Assembly: GCF_015356825.1 (NCBI RefSeq)
Contig: NZ_JAACYW010000113.1
Location: 1-33,120 of the forward strand
Direction of reading: 5' to 3'
Source of the DNA: Catenulispora rubra
GTDB taxonomy: Bacteria; Actinomycetota; Actinomycetes; Streptomycetales; Catenulisporaceae
Length of the DNA: 33,120 bases
Position numbers and translations under genes: made by a program. How positions within the stretch are numbered: the stretch's first letter is position 1; every line of letters starts with the position of its first letter. The notes under the pieces are model-generated. The model made no database searches. It was not told where the DNA came from and saw only the letters and a list, made by a program, of their open reading frames with translations. Shown piece by piece: positions 15,605-22,980 of the stretch.

Positions 15605-17455
15605 TCACACCTGCAGCTGTCCGGCCATCTGCTGGATCTGCACGACCACGAACTCCGCCGGTTTCAGCGGTGCGAAGCCGACCACGATGTTCACCACGCC
15701 GCTGTTGATGTCGTTCTGCGTGGTGGTGTCCTTGTCGCACTTGACGAAGTACGCGTCCTTCGCCGACGTGCCCTGGAACGCGCCCTGCTGGAACAGGGTC
15801 CGCAGGAACGCGCCGACGTTGAGCCGGATCTGCGACCACAGCCGCTCGTCGTTGGGCTCGAAGACCACCCATTGCGTTCCGCGGTAGAGGCTCTCTTCCA
15901 GGAACAGCGCGGTCCGGCGCACCGGCACGTACTTCCACTGCGAGGCCAGGATGTCGGCCCCGGCCAGCGTCCGGGCGCCCCAGACCACCGGGCCGACCAC
16001 CGGGAAGTTTCGCAGACAGTTGACACCCAGCGGGTTGAGCAGCCCGTTCTCCGGGTCGGTCATCGTCACGGTGAGGGCCGAGGCGCCCATCAGCTGCGCG
16101 TCGGTGCCGGCCGGGGCCTTCCACACCCCGCGCTGGCTGTCGGTGCGCGCCATGATGCCGGCCACCACGCCGCACGGCGGGAACTCCCGCAGGCGCCCGG
16201 TCAGCGGGTCGACCGCCTCCAGCGCCGGGAAGTACAGCGCCGCGTGGTCGTTGCGCACCGGGTCGAAGTCGGACAGGTGCGCCCGGGCGGTGTCCAGCGT
16301 CGTCCAGGACGCCGGGGCGTCCACGATCAGGAACATCCGCTTGTCCTGGCACAGCGACTCGGCGGCCGAGATCACCGTGGTGGCCTGGACCGTGTCGCTG
16401 TAGCCGGCCAGTTCCGGCAGGCACAGCAGGTTGACGTCGAGCACGTCGCGCAGCGCCTGGATCCCGGTCTTGGCCGCCTCGCTGCCGATCAGGTCGGTCG
16501 GCGACGGCTTGCCAGCGTCGGTGCCGCCGGTCAGCGCGAACGCCGGCGGGTTGACCGAGCCCTCCAGGCCGAGGTTGTTCGCCTCGGTGCCGGTGAAGCG
16601 GACGGTGTCCGCCGGGTCCGAGGAGCCGGCGACGACCTGGATCTTCTGGCCGACCGCGTAGACCCGCAGGCCCCCGAAGGCCCGCTTGCCCGGCGCGTCC
16701 GGCAGGGCGCGCAGCTTGCGTTCGAACAGCGTCGCCAGTTCCGCGACCGTGGCCGGCGGCGAGGCGCCGTCCGCAGGGCTCTGATAGATCGTGACGTCGT
16801 GCTGGGTCGAGCCGATCGCCACCTGGAAGCTCTGGGTGAGGTCGGGCAGCGTGGCCGGGAAGTCCTTGGAGACCGTGCCGGACGGGTCCGGGCGGCCGGT
16901 GCCGGTCGCGGCGGCCGAGACCACCGCGGAGCCCGCGTTCACCACCGAGCTCACGTACTGCGGGTCCGAGGAGCTCATCGACAGGTTGCTGTACGACTCG
17001 CTGATCGTGCCGCCGGTGTCGGAGACGGTGAGGTTGAAGGTCTTGGTCGGCGTGGCGGTGCCGTAGTTGACGGTGGCGCGCAGCGCGTCGCCCCAGGCAC
17101 CCGGCTCGGTCGCGGTCAGCGTCAGAGCCGTCGCGGTGGTCTGGTTGTCTGTGGAGGCCAGCGCCTGGCTCGCGGACGCCCCGCTGCCGGCCGCGGCCGC
17201 GCGGACCACGATGGCGACGTTCCCGCCGTTGGCGAAGAACTGGGAGACCGCGTAGCTGACCGGGCTGTCGGCGCTGATCCCGCCGAACTGCCGCTCGAAG
17301 TCGGCGAAGCTGGTCAGCGTGACCGGCTGGTTGAGCGGGCCCCGGCGGGTCTGCCCGACGAAAGCGGTCACCGAGGTGGTGACCCCGATGATGGTCCGGA
17401 CGCTACTCGGGAGTTCCTCGATGTAGACGCCGGGGTAAGTGGTTTGGACCGGCAT
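15605..17455 (-). CDS. eCIS contractile sheath protein
   Basis: The 616-residue product is the contractile sheath. The N-terminal arm YPGVYIEELPSSVRTIIGV and then TSVTAFVGQTRRGP is the sheath signature, followed by FADFERQFGG and SYAVSQFFANGG. The middle (about 90-340) contains an inserted beta-rich domain with many Ser/Thr/Ala residues, likely surface-exposed. The C-terminal half carries the conserved core: PPCGVVAGIMARTD, a GVNCLRNFPVVGPVVWGARTL run, YVPVRRTALFLEESL, RLWSQIRLNVGAFLRTLFQQGAFQG, and the end FVVVQIQQMAGQL, which closes the handshake with neighbours. GGAGGGGG lies upstream of the ATG at 17455. It is the first gene of the visible operon. The length is between short phage sheaths and longer eCIS sheaths. 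Confidence 0.95.
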   Translation of the reverse strand: MPVQTTYPGVYIEELPSSVRTIIGVTTSVTAFVGQTRRGPLNQPVTLTSFADFERQFGGISADSPVSYAVSQFFANGGNVAIVVRAAAAGSGASASQALASTDNQTTATALTLTATEPGAWGDALRATVNYGTATPTKTFNLTVSDTGGTISESYSNLSMSSSDPQYVSSVVNAGSAVVSAAATGTGRPDPSGTVSKDFPATLPDLTQSFQVAIGSTQHDVTIYQSPADGASPPATVAELATLFERKLRALPDAPGKRAFGGLRVYAVGQKIQVVAGSSDPADTVRFTGTEANNLGLEGSVNPPAFALTGGTDAGKPSPTDLIGSEAAKTGIQALRDVLDVNLLCLPELAGYSDTVQATTVISAAESLCQDKRMFLIVDAPASWTTLDTARAHLSDFDPVRNDHAALYFPALEAVDPLTGRLREFPPCGVVAGIMARTDSQRGVWKAPAGTDAQLMGASALTVTMTDPENGLLNPLGVNCLRNFPVVGPVVWGARTLAGADILASQWKYVPVRRTALFLEESLYRGTQWVVFEPNDERLWSQIRLNVGAFLRTLFQQGAFQGTSAKDAYFVKCDKDTTTQNDINSGVVNIVVGFAPLKPAEFVVVQIQQMAGQLQV

Positions 17456-18228
17456 TCCCCCTCCGTTCCGTCAACGCGGCAAGACGACCGGGTTCGAAGG
17501 AGGGCGCGCGCGGCGCACATCAGTGCGTTGCGACGGGCGGCGTGCTAACCGGACCCCCACGGCAGGCAGGCAGCTGTGTCCTGTCTTTTTCCGGCACTCT
17601 TGTCCTCGCTTGGACTGCTACGTCTTCGAAGGTTTCATTTGCTGCGATGCGAAGTCAAGACATTTGACGAAGCCTTTGGACTTGCCCGATAAGTAGATCT
17701 TGACAACTTTTCAGTGTCTTTATAAAGAGACTGACACTGCACGTTCCGCCCCGGTTTCGGACGCCGCGCAGATCGGCGCCGTGGCGGATCCAAGCGCCGA
17801 TCAGCACCATGACACCAGACGGACCATGGCAAGGGGTCGGTAAAGCGGTATTCAACGGTTAGGGGTTGTCACCTAAGGATTCACTCGAAAGCAGCTCATC
17901 TGCGGACATGGCATGCTCGGTGGCGAATCGTTCGCCTGGCTCGCGCCGGTTCCGGCGGGCCGGGGCGGGGGTTACCTTGAGCGCGTGAGTCCTGTGAGTC
18001 CTGGAGTCGGCCGAGGCGGTCGTCCGGCATCCGGGGGCGGTCTCCGGCGCGTCTCAAGCGTCTCTCAAGGCGCCTCTTACGGTACTTCCCCCGGCGCTGC
18101 CGTCGGGGAATGATGCGGCGCCGCCAGCGGCGTCTCGCGTGCCGCCCGCACGTCGGCGTACGGCGTCCGGGCCCTGATGTAAGGGTTCGTCGTCGCCCGC
18201 GTCTTTCACCAGTGTAGTAAGCACCCTT
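17456..18228. promoter_or_regulatory. Intergenic regulatory region between the eCIS operon and GPP34 gene
   Basis: This 773-base gap holds no convincing gene. From about 17580 to 17735 it is far richer in A/T than the surroundings, as expected for promoters. On the plus strand TTGACG at 17674 is followed after about 18 bases by GATAAG, and TTGACA at 17700-17705 is followed by the TATAAA-containing palindrome. On the minus strand (towards the sheath gene) TTGACT at 17658-17653 is the best -35-like element, with only a poor -10. From 17960 to 18100 there are short imperfect direct repeats (GTGAGTCCTG; GTCTC-AAG). TAAGGGT at 18180-18186 is repeated inverted as ACCCTTA at 18223-18229, overlapping the GPP34 start codon. 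All promoter calls are by eye. Confidence 0.45.
17711..17734. promoter_or_regulatory. 24-bp near-perfect palindrome, candidate operator
   Basis: The 24 bases run TCAGTGTCTTTA then TAAAGAGACTGA. Eleven of the twelve symmetric pairs match, and the ten-base core CTTTATAAAG is perfect. It starts five bases after a TTGACA hexamer (17700-17705), and its TATAAA could serve as a -10 on either strand, so a bound dimeric regulator would block transcription. No T-run follows a hairpin, so a terminator is less likely. It lies about 260 bases upstream of the sheath start and 495 upstream of the GPP34 start. Confidence 0.5.
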
Positions 18229-18882
18229 ATGCTCGGCCCTGTGACAATCGGGGATGATCTACTCCTACTCGCGATCAGCCCGCGCGACGGACGGGTGCAG
18301 GCCGCCGAGGCGATGGGTCCGGCGTTACGGGGGGCCGAGGCGCTGGACCTGAGTCTGGCCGGGCGCGTGGCGGTGGCCGAGGGCCGGATCGCGGTCGCCG
18401 ATCCGCGGCCGATCGGCCATCCGCTGGTGGACCGGTCGCTGGCCACGCTGCACGCCGAGGGCGGGGCGCCGCGGCTGCAGGCGTGGTTCAGCGAGCGGCC
18501 CACGGAGCCGGCGGCGCTGCACCAGTACGTGACCCTGCTCGCCGACCGGGGGGTGATCCGGATCGAGCGTCGGGGGGACGCCGGCGGCCGGGTGCGCTCC
18601 CGGCTGGTGCTGGTGGACCTGGAGCGGTGCGCGTATGTACGGACGCGGGTGGAGAACGTCTCCTCGCCCGGCGATCGTGCGCTGGGCAGCATCGTGCACG
18701 CCTGCGGCCTGGACGAGGAGCTGTACCCGGGCCTGCGCGGCCGATCGGCGCGGCGGCGGCTGGCGCGGCTGACCGAGGACGAGCAGCTGTCGCCCGGGGT
18801 GCGGGACTCGATCGAGGCGGTGGTCGACGCGGTGGCCGATGTGCTCGCGCGGGACCAGACCGGGGGCGGTGCGAGCCGGTAG
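18229..18882 (+). CDS. GPP34 (GOLPH3/Vps74-like) family protein
   Basis: The 217-residue product fits the bacterial GPP34 family, whose eukaryotic members bind phosphatidylinositol-4-phosphate and retain Golgi enzymes; the bacterial role is not established. The N-terminus GDDLLLLAISPRDGRV and then LDLSLAGRVAVAEGRI is the family opening. HPLVDRSLATL, the LLADRGVIRIERR beta-hairpin and DRALGSIVHACGLDEELYPG follow in the usual order. The ATG at 18229 has no Shine-Dalgarno sequence, and TAGTAA lies eight bases before it, so a leaderless transcript is possible; GTG at 18241 is an alternative start. The gene reads away from the eCIS operon and ends 57 bases before a convergent regulator gene. GPP34 genes are common and multicopy in actinomycetes, so its position beside the eCIS may be chance. 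Confidence 0.85.
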   Translation: MLGPVTIGDDLLLLAISPRDGRVQAAEAMGPALRGAEALDLSLAGRVAVAEGRIAVADPRPIGHPLVDRSLATLHAEGGAPRLQAWFSERPTEPAALHQYVTLLADRGVIRIERRGDAGGRVRSRLVLVDLERCAYVRTRVENVSSPGDRALGSIVHACGLDEELYPGLRGRSARRRLARLTEDEQLSPGVRDSIEAVVDAVADVLARDQTGGGASR

Positions 18883-18939
18883 TCGTTGGCGGCCGGACCT
18901 GATTGCTGCTTGGCGGGTTGGCGGGGGTCGGTGTTGTGT

Positions 18940-19530
18940 TCAGTGCGGGTCGGTGTCGCGCCGGTGTGCGCGCGAGCCCTCGTGGTCCAGGATCGACAGG
19001 ATCTCCACGGCGGCGCCGTGCGCGGTGATCAGGTGCGGCGTCATCGTGCTGAACTCCGCGGCGTCGCCCTCCTGGACCAGGATGACGCGCTCGCCGAGCC
19101 GCAGCTCGGCCGTCCCGGACAGGACCGTGAACCACTCGTACCCGGAGTGGATCCGCAGCTGGTCCGGGCCGGTGGGGCGCTCGGCGGTGATGCGCAGCTT
19201 GGCGACGCTGACGCCGTTCAGGAAGCGCTCGCGCGACAGCAGCCAGCTGGTCACGCCCGGGGTGCCGCAGACCGGTTCGGGCCGGATCACCACGCCGGCC
19301 TCGTCCGGCGGCTCGACCAGCTGGTCGATGGTCGTGCCCAGGGCGCGGGCGATCGGCACCAGCTGGTCCAGGGCGATGCGGCGCTGGCCGGTCTCGATGC
19401 GGCTGAGGTTGGACGGGCTCAGGTCGCAGCGTGCGGCCAGCGAATCCAGCGTCCAGCCCCGGGCCAGGCGCAGGCTGCGGATGCGTTGGCGGACGATGGC
19501 GTCGACGTCGGGTTCTTGCGTCATAGGCAA
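18940..19530 (-). CDS. XRE-family transcriptional regulator with C-terminal cupin
   Basis: The 196-residue protein has an N-terminal XRE/lambda-Cro helix-turn-helix (about 10-70: RSLRLARGWTLDSLAARCDL, SPSNLSRIETGQRR, LVPIARALGTTIDQL) and a C-terminal cupin barrel (about 120-190: HSGYEWFTVLSGTAELRLGE, EGDAAEFSTMTPHLI). This is the common layout of small-molecule-sensing repressors (SutR/PuuR type). The cupin His/Glu metal set looks reduced: one His in the first motif and one in the second, so it may sense ligand without a metal. It is divergent from the methyltransferase gene, with 41 bases between starts, so it probably controls that gene and itself. ATG at 19530 or 19524 may be used. Residues after 175 form a short basic tail. 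Confidence 0.9.
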   Translation of the reverse strand: MPMTQEPDVDAIVRQRIRSLRLARGWTLDSLAARCDLSPSNLSRIETGQRRIALDQLVPIARALGTTIDQLVEPPDEAGVVIRPEPVCGTPGVTSWLLSRERFLNGVSVAKLRITAERPTGPDQLRIHSGYEWFTVLSGTAELRLGERVILVQEGDAAEFSTMTPHLITAHGAAVEILSILDHEGSRAHRRDTDPH

Positions 19531-19571
19531 GATGATATGCCGCTCGCGCAGATCGCGCTTACGCTGGAGGC
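19531..19571. promoter_or_regulatory. Compact divergent promoter/operator between XRE-cupin and methyltransferase genes
   Basis: Only 41 bases separate the two start codons. The gap holds GGCA and TGCC as inverted arms around an A/T-rich centre (about 19532-19547) and a GGAGG ribosome site just before the methyltransferase ATG. Promoters for both genes must overlap each other or the coding starts. Binding by the neighbouring XRE protein is inferred. Confidence 0.4.
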
Positions 19572-20438
19572 ATGGAACACGATCACATCGGCCGCCAAGG
19601 GCACGGTCACCAGCAAGGGCACGGCCACCACCACGACGCAGACGCCGCCTCCGCCGCCTCCATGGCGGACGTCCTGGACCTCGACGCCGAGGTGGTCGGC
19701 CCTTACCTCGACGAGCTGACCTCCTGGGCCGCCACCCACACCAAGGCCGAGCCGCTCACCGTCCTCGACGTAGGAGCGGGTACCGGAACCGGGACCCTGG
19801 CGCTCGCGCGCCGCTTCGGGAACGCCGAGCTGATCGTGATCGACCGCTCGCCGACCATGCTCGAGCGCCTTCAGGCCGCGGCCGCCGCCCAAGGCATCGC
19901 CGACCGCCTGCGCACAGCCCAGGCCGACCTCGACACCGGCTGGCCCGCGGTCGGCACCGCCGACCTGGCCTGGGCCAGCTCCTCGCTGCACCACGTCGCC
20001 GACCCCGGCCGGGTCCTCGCCGACATCCACGCGGCGCTGAACCCTGGCGGCCTGCTCGTGGTCGTCGAGATGGACGGGATGCCGCGCTTCCTGCCCGACG
20101 GCGTCTATCCGGGCTTGGAAGAACGCTGTCGGCAAGCCGCGGCGGACAACGGCTGGAACTCCTGGCCGGACTGGACCGGCCACCTGGAGCGTGCCGGGTT
20201 CACGGTTGCCGAGAAGCGCGTCTTCGACCTCGATATCCATCCCGCCCCGCCGGCCGCGAACCGGCTGGCGCACCGCATCACCAGCCGTATGCGTGAGCGT
20301 CTGGCCGACCAACTGTCCGCCGAGGACCGTGCCGATCTAGACCGCCTCCTTGATCCCGAGGGCAAGGAGTTCCTGTTGCGGCGCGCCGATCTGGTGGTGC
20401 GCGGCGCGCGCACGGCGTGGGCGGCGCATCGGGCCTGA
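19572..20438 (+). CDS. Class I SAM-dependent methyltransferase with His-rich N-terminus
   Basis: The 288-residue enzyme has the class I fold: motif I VLDVGAGTGTGTLAL at about 65-79, the acidic residue after strand 2 in LIVIDRSP, a motif II region with AQADLD, motif post-II DLAWASSSLHHV, and NPGGLLVVVEMDG. The substrate is unknown; the SSSLHHV motif is common in ubiquinone/small-molecule methyltransferases. Residues 3-22 form an unusual His cluster (HDHIGRQGHGHQQGHGHHHD) with ten His in twenty residues, likely to bind Ni, Zn or another metal. GGAGG precedes ATG 19572. The divergent XRE-cupin gene is the probable regulator. The C-terminal third is helical (RERLADQLSAEDRADLDRLL), as a lid or oligomer part. 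The methyltransferase class is secure; the reaction is not. Confidence 0.88.
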   Translation: MEHDHIGRQGHGHQQGHGHHHDADAASAASMADVLDLDAEVVGPYLDELTSWAATHTKAEPLTVLDVGAGTGTGTLALARRFGNAELIVIDRSPTMLERLQAAAAAQGIADRLRTAQADLDTGWPAVGTADLAWASSSLHHVADPGRVLADIHAALNPGGLLVVVEMDGMPRFLPDGVYPGLEERCRQAAADNGWNSWPDWTGHLERAGFTVAEKRVFDLDIHPAPPAANRLAHRITSRMRERLADQLSAEDRADLDRLLDPEGKEFLLRRADLVVRGARTAWAAHRA

Positions 20439-20489
20439 GCATCCTGAGGCTTCCGTTCAGGGGACCTCCCACTGGTGTTCCGCCGAGCG

Positions 20490-20528
20490 GCCGGGCCGCG
20501 CCGAACCCGAGCCGGTCGGCGGCCCGGC
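20490..20528 (+). terminator. Possible GC-rich hairpin terminator after methyltransferase gene
   Basis: GCCGGGCCGC (20490-20499) and GCGGCCCGGC (20519-20528) are perfect ten-base inverted arms around a 19-base loop, in the 157-base gap between methyltransferase and thyA. No T-run follows, which is common for actinobacterial terminators but leaves the call uncertain. It could also act in the thyA leader. Confidence 0.4.
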
Positions 20529-20595
20529 GGCGCTGTGACCCCCCCTCGTCGCGTCGCGGGCGCTCCCACGAAGCCGTAGGCGGTACCGTGCACGC

Positions 20596-21393
20596 ATGCC
20601 CGACACGCAGTACGAAGACCTGCTCCAGCGTGTGCTGACCACCGGTGCGGTCAAGTCCGACCGCACCGGTGTCGGCACGCGATCGCTGTTCGGACACCAG
20701 CTCCGCTACCGCCTCCAGGACGGCTTCCCGCTCATCACGACGAAGAAGGTCCACTTCAAGTCCGTCGCCTACGAACTGCTGTGGTTCCTGCGCGGCGAGG
20801 GCAACGTCCGCTGGCTGCAGGAGCACGGCGTGACGATCTGGGACGAGTGGGCCGCCCCCGACGGCGACCTCGGACCGGTCTACGGTGTGCAGTGGCGCTC
20901 CTGGCCGACGCCCGACGGCCGCCACATCGACCAGATCACCGAGGTCCTGAACCAGCTGCGCACGAACCCTGACTCGCGCCGCATCATCGTCTCCGCCTGG
21001 AACGTCGCGGAGCTGGCGAACATGGCCCTGCCGCCGTGCCACGCCTTCTTCCAGTTCTACGTCGCCGACGGCGAACTGTCATGCCAGCTCTACCAGCGCA
21101 GCGCGGACATGTTCCTGGGCGTGCCGTTCAACATCGCCTCCTACGCACTGCTGACCCACATGATCGCGGCGCAGACCGGCTTGGCCGTCGGCGACCTGGT
21201 CTGGACCGGCGGCGACGTGCACGTCTACGACAACCACGTCGAGCAGGCACGGTTGCAGCTCACGCGCGAGGCGCGGACGTTCCCGACGCTGGAGCTGAAG
21301 CCGGCGGATTCGCTGTTCGACTACGTATACGAGGACATCGCAGTGCTCGGATACGACCCGCATCCGGCGATCAAGGCGCCGGTGGCGGTGTGA
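20596..21393 (+). CDS. thyA: Thymidylate synthase
   Basis: The 265-residue enzyme makes dTMP from dUMP with 5,10-methylenetetrahydrofolate as methyl donor. All family blocks are present: the dUMP-phosphate Arg in KSDRTGVGTRSLFG, FPLITTKKVHFKSV, ELLWFLRGEGNVRWLQE, the YGVQWRSW loop, the phosphate-binding RRIIVSAWN, the catalytic Cys in LPPCHAFFQFYV, QRSADMFLGVPFNIASYALL and GDVHVYDNHVEQ. Length matches the bacterial norm. It is a single gene with no dihydrofolate reductase gene behind it here; the next gene is a convergent TetR regulator 20 bases on. No clear Shine-Dalgarno is seen just before the ATG at 20596, so a short leader or leaderless transcript is possible. Confidence 0.97.
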   Translation: MPDTQYEDLLQRVLTTGAVKSDRTGVGTRSLFGHQLRYRLQDGFPLITTKKVHFKSVAYELLWFLRGEGNVRWLQEHGVTIWDEWAAPDGDLGPVYGVQWRSWPTPDGRHIDQITEVLNQLRTNPDSRRIIVSAWNVAELANMALPPCHAFFQFYVADGELSCQLYQRSADMFLGVPFNIASYALLTHMIAAQTGLAVGDLVWTGGDVHVYDNHVEQARLQLTREARTFPTLELKPADSLFDYVYEDIAVLGYDPHPAIKAPVAV

Positions 21394-21413
21394 CGTTGGA
21401 TTGAGCGGGCAGC

Positions 21414-22034
21414 TCAGAGCGTCGGCGAAGGCTGCGGCAGCGCGTGTGCGCCCTCGGGTCGCAGGCCGTCGAAGATGATCGCGAGGTAGCGGCGCCACAG
21501 GTCCGGTGGGGCGTCGGGGACGTAGCCGCTGACGTAGTTCGGGGCGCACATCAGGAGGAAGACGTCGGTGCCGGTGACGTCCGGGCGGACCGCGCCGGCT
21601 GCGCGGGCTCGGGCGACCAGGTCCTCGATGGCTTGGAACAGGGCGGCTTGGGCCTGTTTCACTTCGGGCTTCAGTTCTCCGGCGGCCATCAGGAACGACA
21701 GGTCGCGTTGTTGGCGCTGGTGGCCTGCGGCGATCAGGAATTCCAGAAGTGCCGCCCCGGGGTCCTCGGCTGTGAGCAGGCGTTCGCCGACGGCGCGCAG
21801 GTCCTCGACGCGGTCGAGCACGATCGCGGCGATCAGGTCGTCCTTGGTCGGGAAGTGGCGGAACACCGTGCCCTTGCCGACTCCGGCGCGGCGTGCGATG
21901 TCCGCTACTGAAGCCTCCAAGCCGTGCTCGGCGAACTCGTCGGCGGCGGCGGTGAGCAGCAGCGCGCGGTTCCGGGCGGCGTCGGCGCGCAGCGGACGGG
22001 AGGCTTCGGGCGTGGTCGGAGGGGTAGTGGACAA
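21414..22034 (-). CDS. TetR-family transcriptional regulator
   Basis: The protein (about 206 residues from the start used here) has a TetR helix-turn-helix in its first third: RALLLTAAADEFAEHG, then VADIARRAGVGKGTVFRHFPTKDDL. The rest is a helical ligand/dimer domain ending in YVPDAPPDLWRRYLAIIFDGL, a common ending of actinobacterial TetR proteins. The start is uncertain: an in-frame GTG at 22070 would run 20 bases into the divergent oxidoreductase gene, while TTG at 22034 leaves a 16-base gap; neither has a good ribosome site. It is convergent with thyA and divergent from the oxidoreductase gene, its likely target. The TetR call is secure; the effector is unknown. Confidence 0.88.
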   Translation of the reverse strand: MSTTPPTTPEASRPLRADAARNRALLLTAAADEFAEHGLEASVADIARRAGVGKGTVFRHFPTKDDLIAAIVLDRVEDLRAVGERLLTAEDPGAALLEFLIAAGHQRQQRDLSFLMAAGELKPEVKQAQAALFQAIEDLVARARAAGAVRPDVTGTDVFLLMCAPNYVSGYVPDAPPDLWRRYLAIIFDGLRPEGAHALPQPSPTL

Positions 22035-22050
22035 GCGGGATTCGAAGGTG

Positions 22051-22980
22051 ATGAAAGCCGTCGTCGCCACCGACTACGGCCTGCCCGAGCAGTACGAGGT
22101 CGCCGAGGTTCCCGTGCCACGACCGGGGCCCGGGCAGATGCAGGTGCGGATCGCCGCGGCCTCTGTTAACCCGGCCGACGTGAAGCTGCCCAGCGGTGAG
22201 TTCGATTTCGCCGGAACCGTCACCGACCTCGGCGAAGGCGTGAACAGCTACGCGGTCGGAGACGAGGTGTTCGGCACGGCCGTTCCCAGGGTCCTGCGCG
22301 CCATGGCCGGCACGCGCCCCTCGCTCGGCACCGGCGCGATGGCCGAGTACGCCGTCGTCGAAGCGGACACGCCGCTCATCGCGCACCGCCCCGCCGCCCT
22401 CGCCGCGCCGGATGCCGCGGCGCTCGCCACCGCCGGCCAGGCCGCGCTGGCGACGGCGCGCGCCGCGAACGTGCGGCCGGGGGAGCGGGTGCTGCTGGTC
22501 GGGGCGACCGGCGGGGTCGGTACGGCGTTGCTTCCGTTGCTCGCTGCCGCGCAGGCGCACGTGATCGCCACAGCGAGCGACGCGGACGGCGACGCCGAAA
22601 CCGTGCGCACACTCGGCGCCGCCGACGTCATCGAATATCAGGAGTCTGACTACCCGGCCGACGTCGACGTCGCGATCAACGTCGTCCTGCCGGGCGACCG
22701 CCTGTCCGCCGTAGCCAAAGCCCTGCGCCCGGGTGGCAGACTCCTGACGATCACCTTCCCGATCACCACACCGGACATGCTCGGCCGCGACGACGTCGAA
22801 CTCCGCTTCATCCTCGACATGGACGCCGAACTCGCCTCCATGCACGACGTCGCCGAGGCCGGCGCCCGCGGCGAACTACGCGCCACGATCGCCCGCCGCT
22901 ACAGCCTCGACGAAGGCCCGCAGGCGTGCGCCGACTTCGTGCGGCGGCACACGTTGGGGAAGCGGGTCGTGGTGGTCTAG
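22051..22980 (+). CDS. NADP-dependent zinc-less alcohol dehydrogenase / quinone oxidoreductase family
   Basis: The 309-residue MDR-family enzyme opens with MKAVVATDYGLPEQYEVAEV, has a GroES-like domain (ASVNPADVKLPSGEF, PGTV-type turn as FAGTVTDLGEGV, GDEVFGT) and a Rossmann domain with VLLVGATGGVGTALLPLLAA near residue 150. It lacks the catalytic zinc His/Cys set, so it belongs with the quinone oxidoreductase branch, which reduces quinones or enones with NADPH. ATG 22051 has AAGG three bases upstream, with GTG 22048 as alternative. The TetR gene is divergent, and such pairs often respond to electrophile or quinone stress. Its TAG stop is shared with the ABC gene on the other strand through the palindrome CTAG at 22977-22980. 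Confidence 0.87.
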   Translation: MKAVVATDYGLPEQYEVAEVPVPRPGPGQMQVRIAAASVNPADVKLPSGEFDFAGTVTDLGEGVNSYAVGDEVFGTAVPRVLRAMAGTRPSLGTGAMAEYAVVEADTPLIAHRPAALAAPDAAALATAGQAALATARAANVRPGERVLLVGATGGVGTALLPLLAAAQAHVIATASDADGDAETVRTLGAADVIEYQESDYPADVDVAINVVLPGDRLSAVAKALRPGGRLLTITFPITTPDMLGRDDVELRFILDMDAELASMHDVAEAGARGELRATIARRYSLDEGPQACADFVRRHTLGKRVVVV

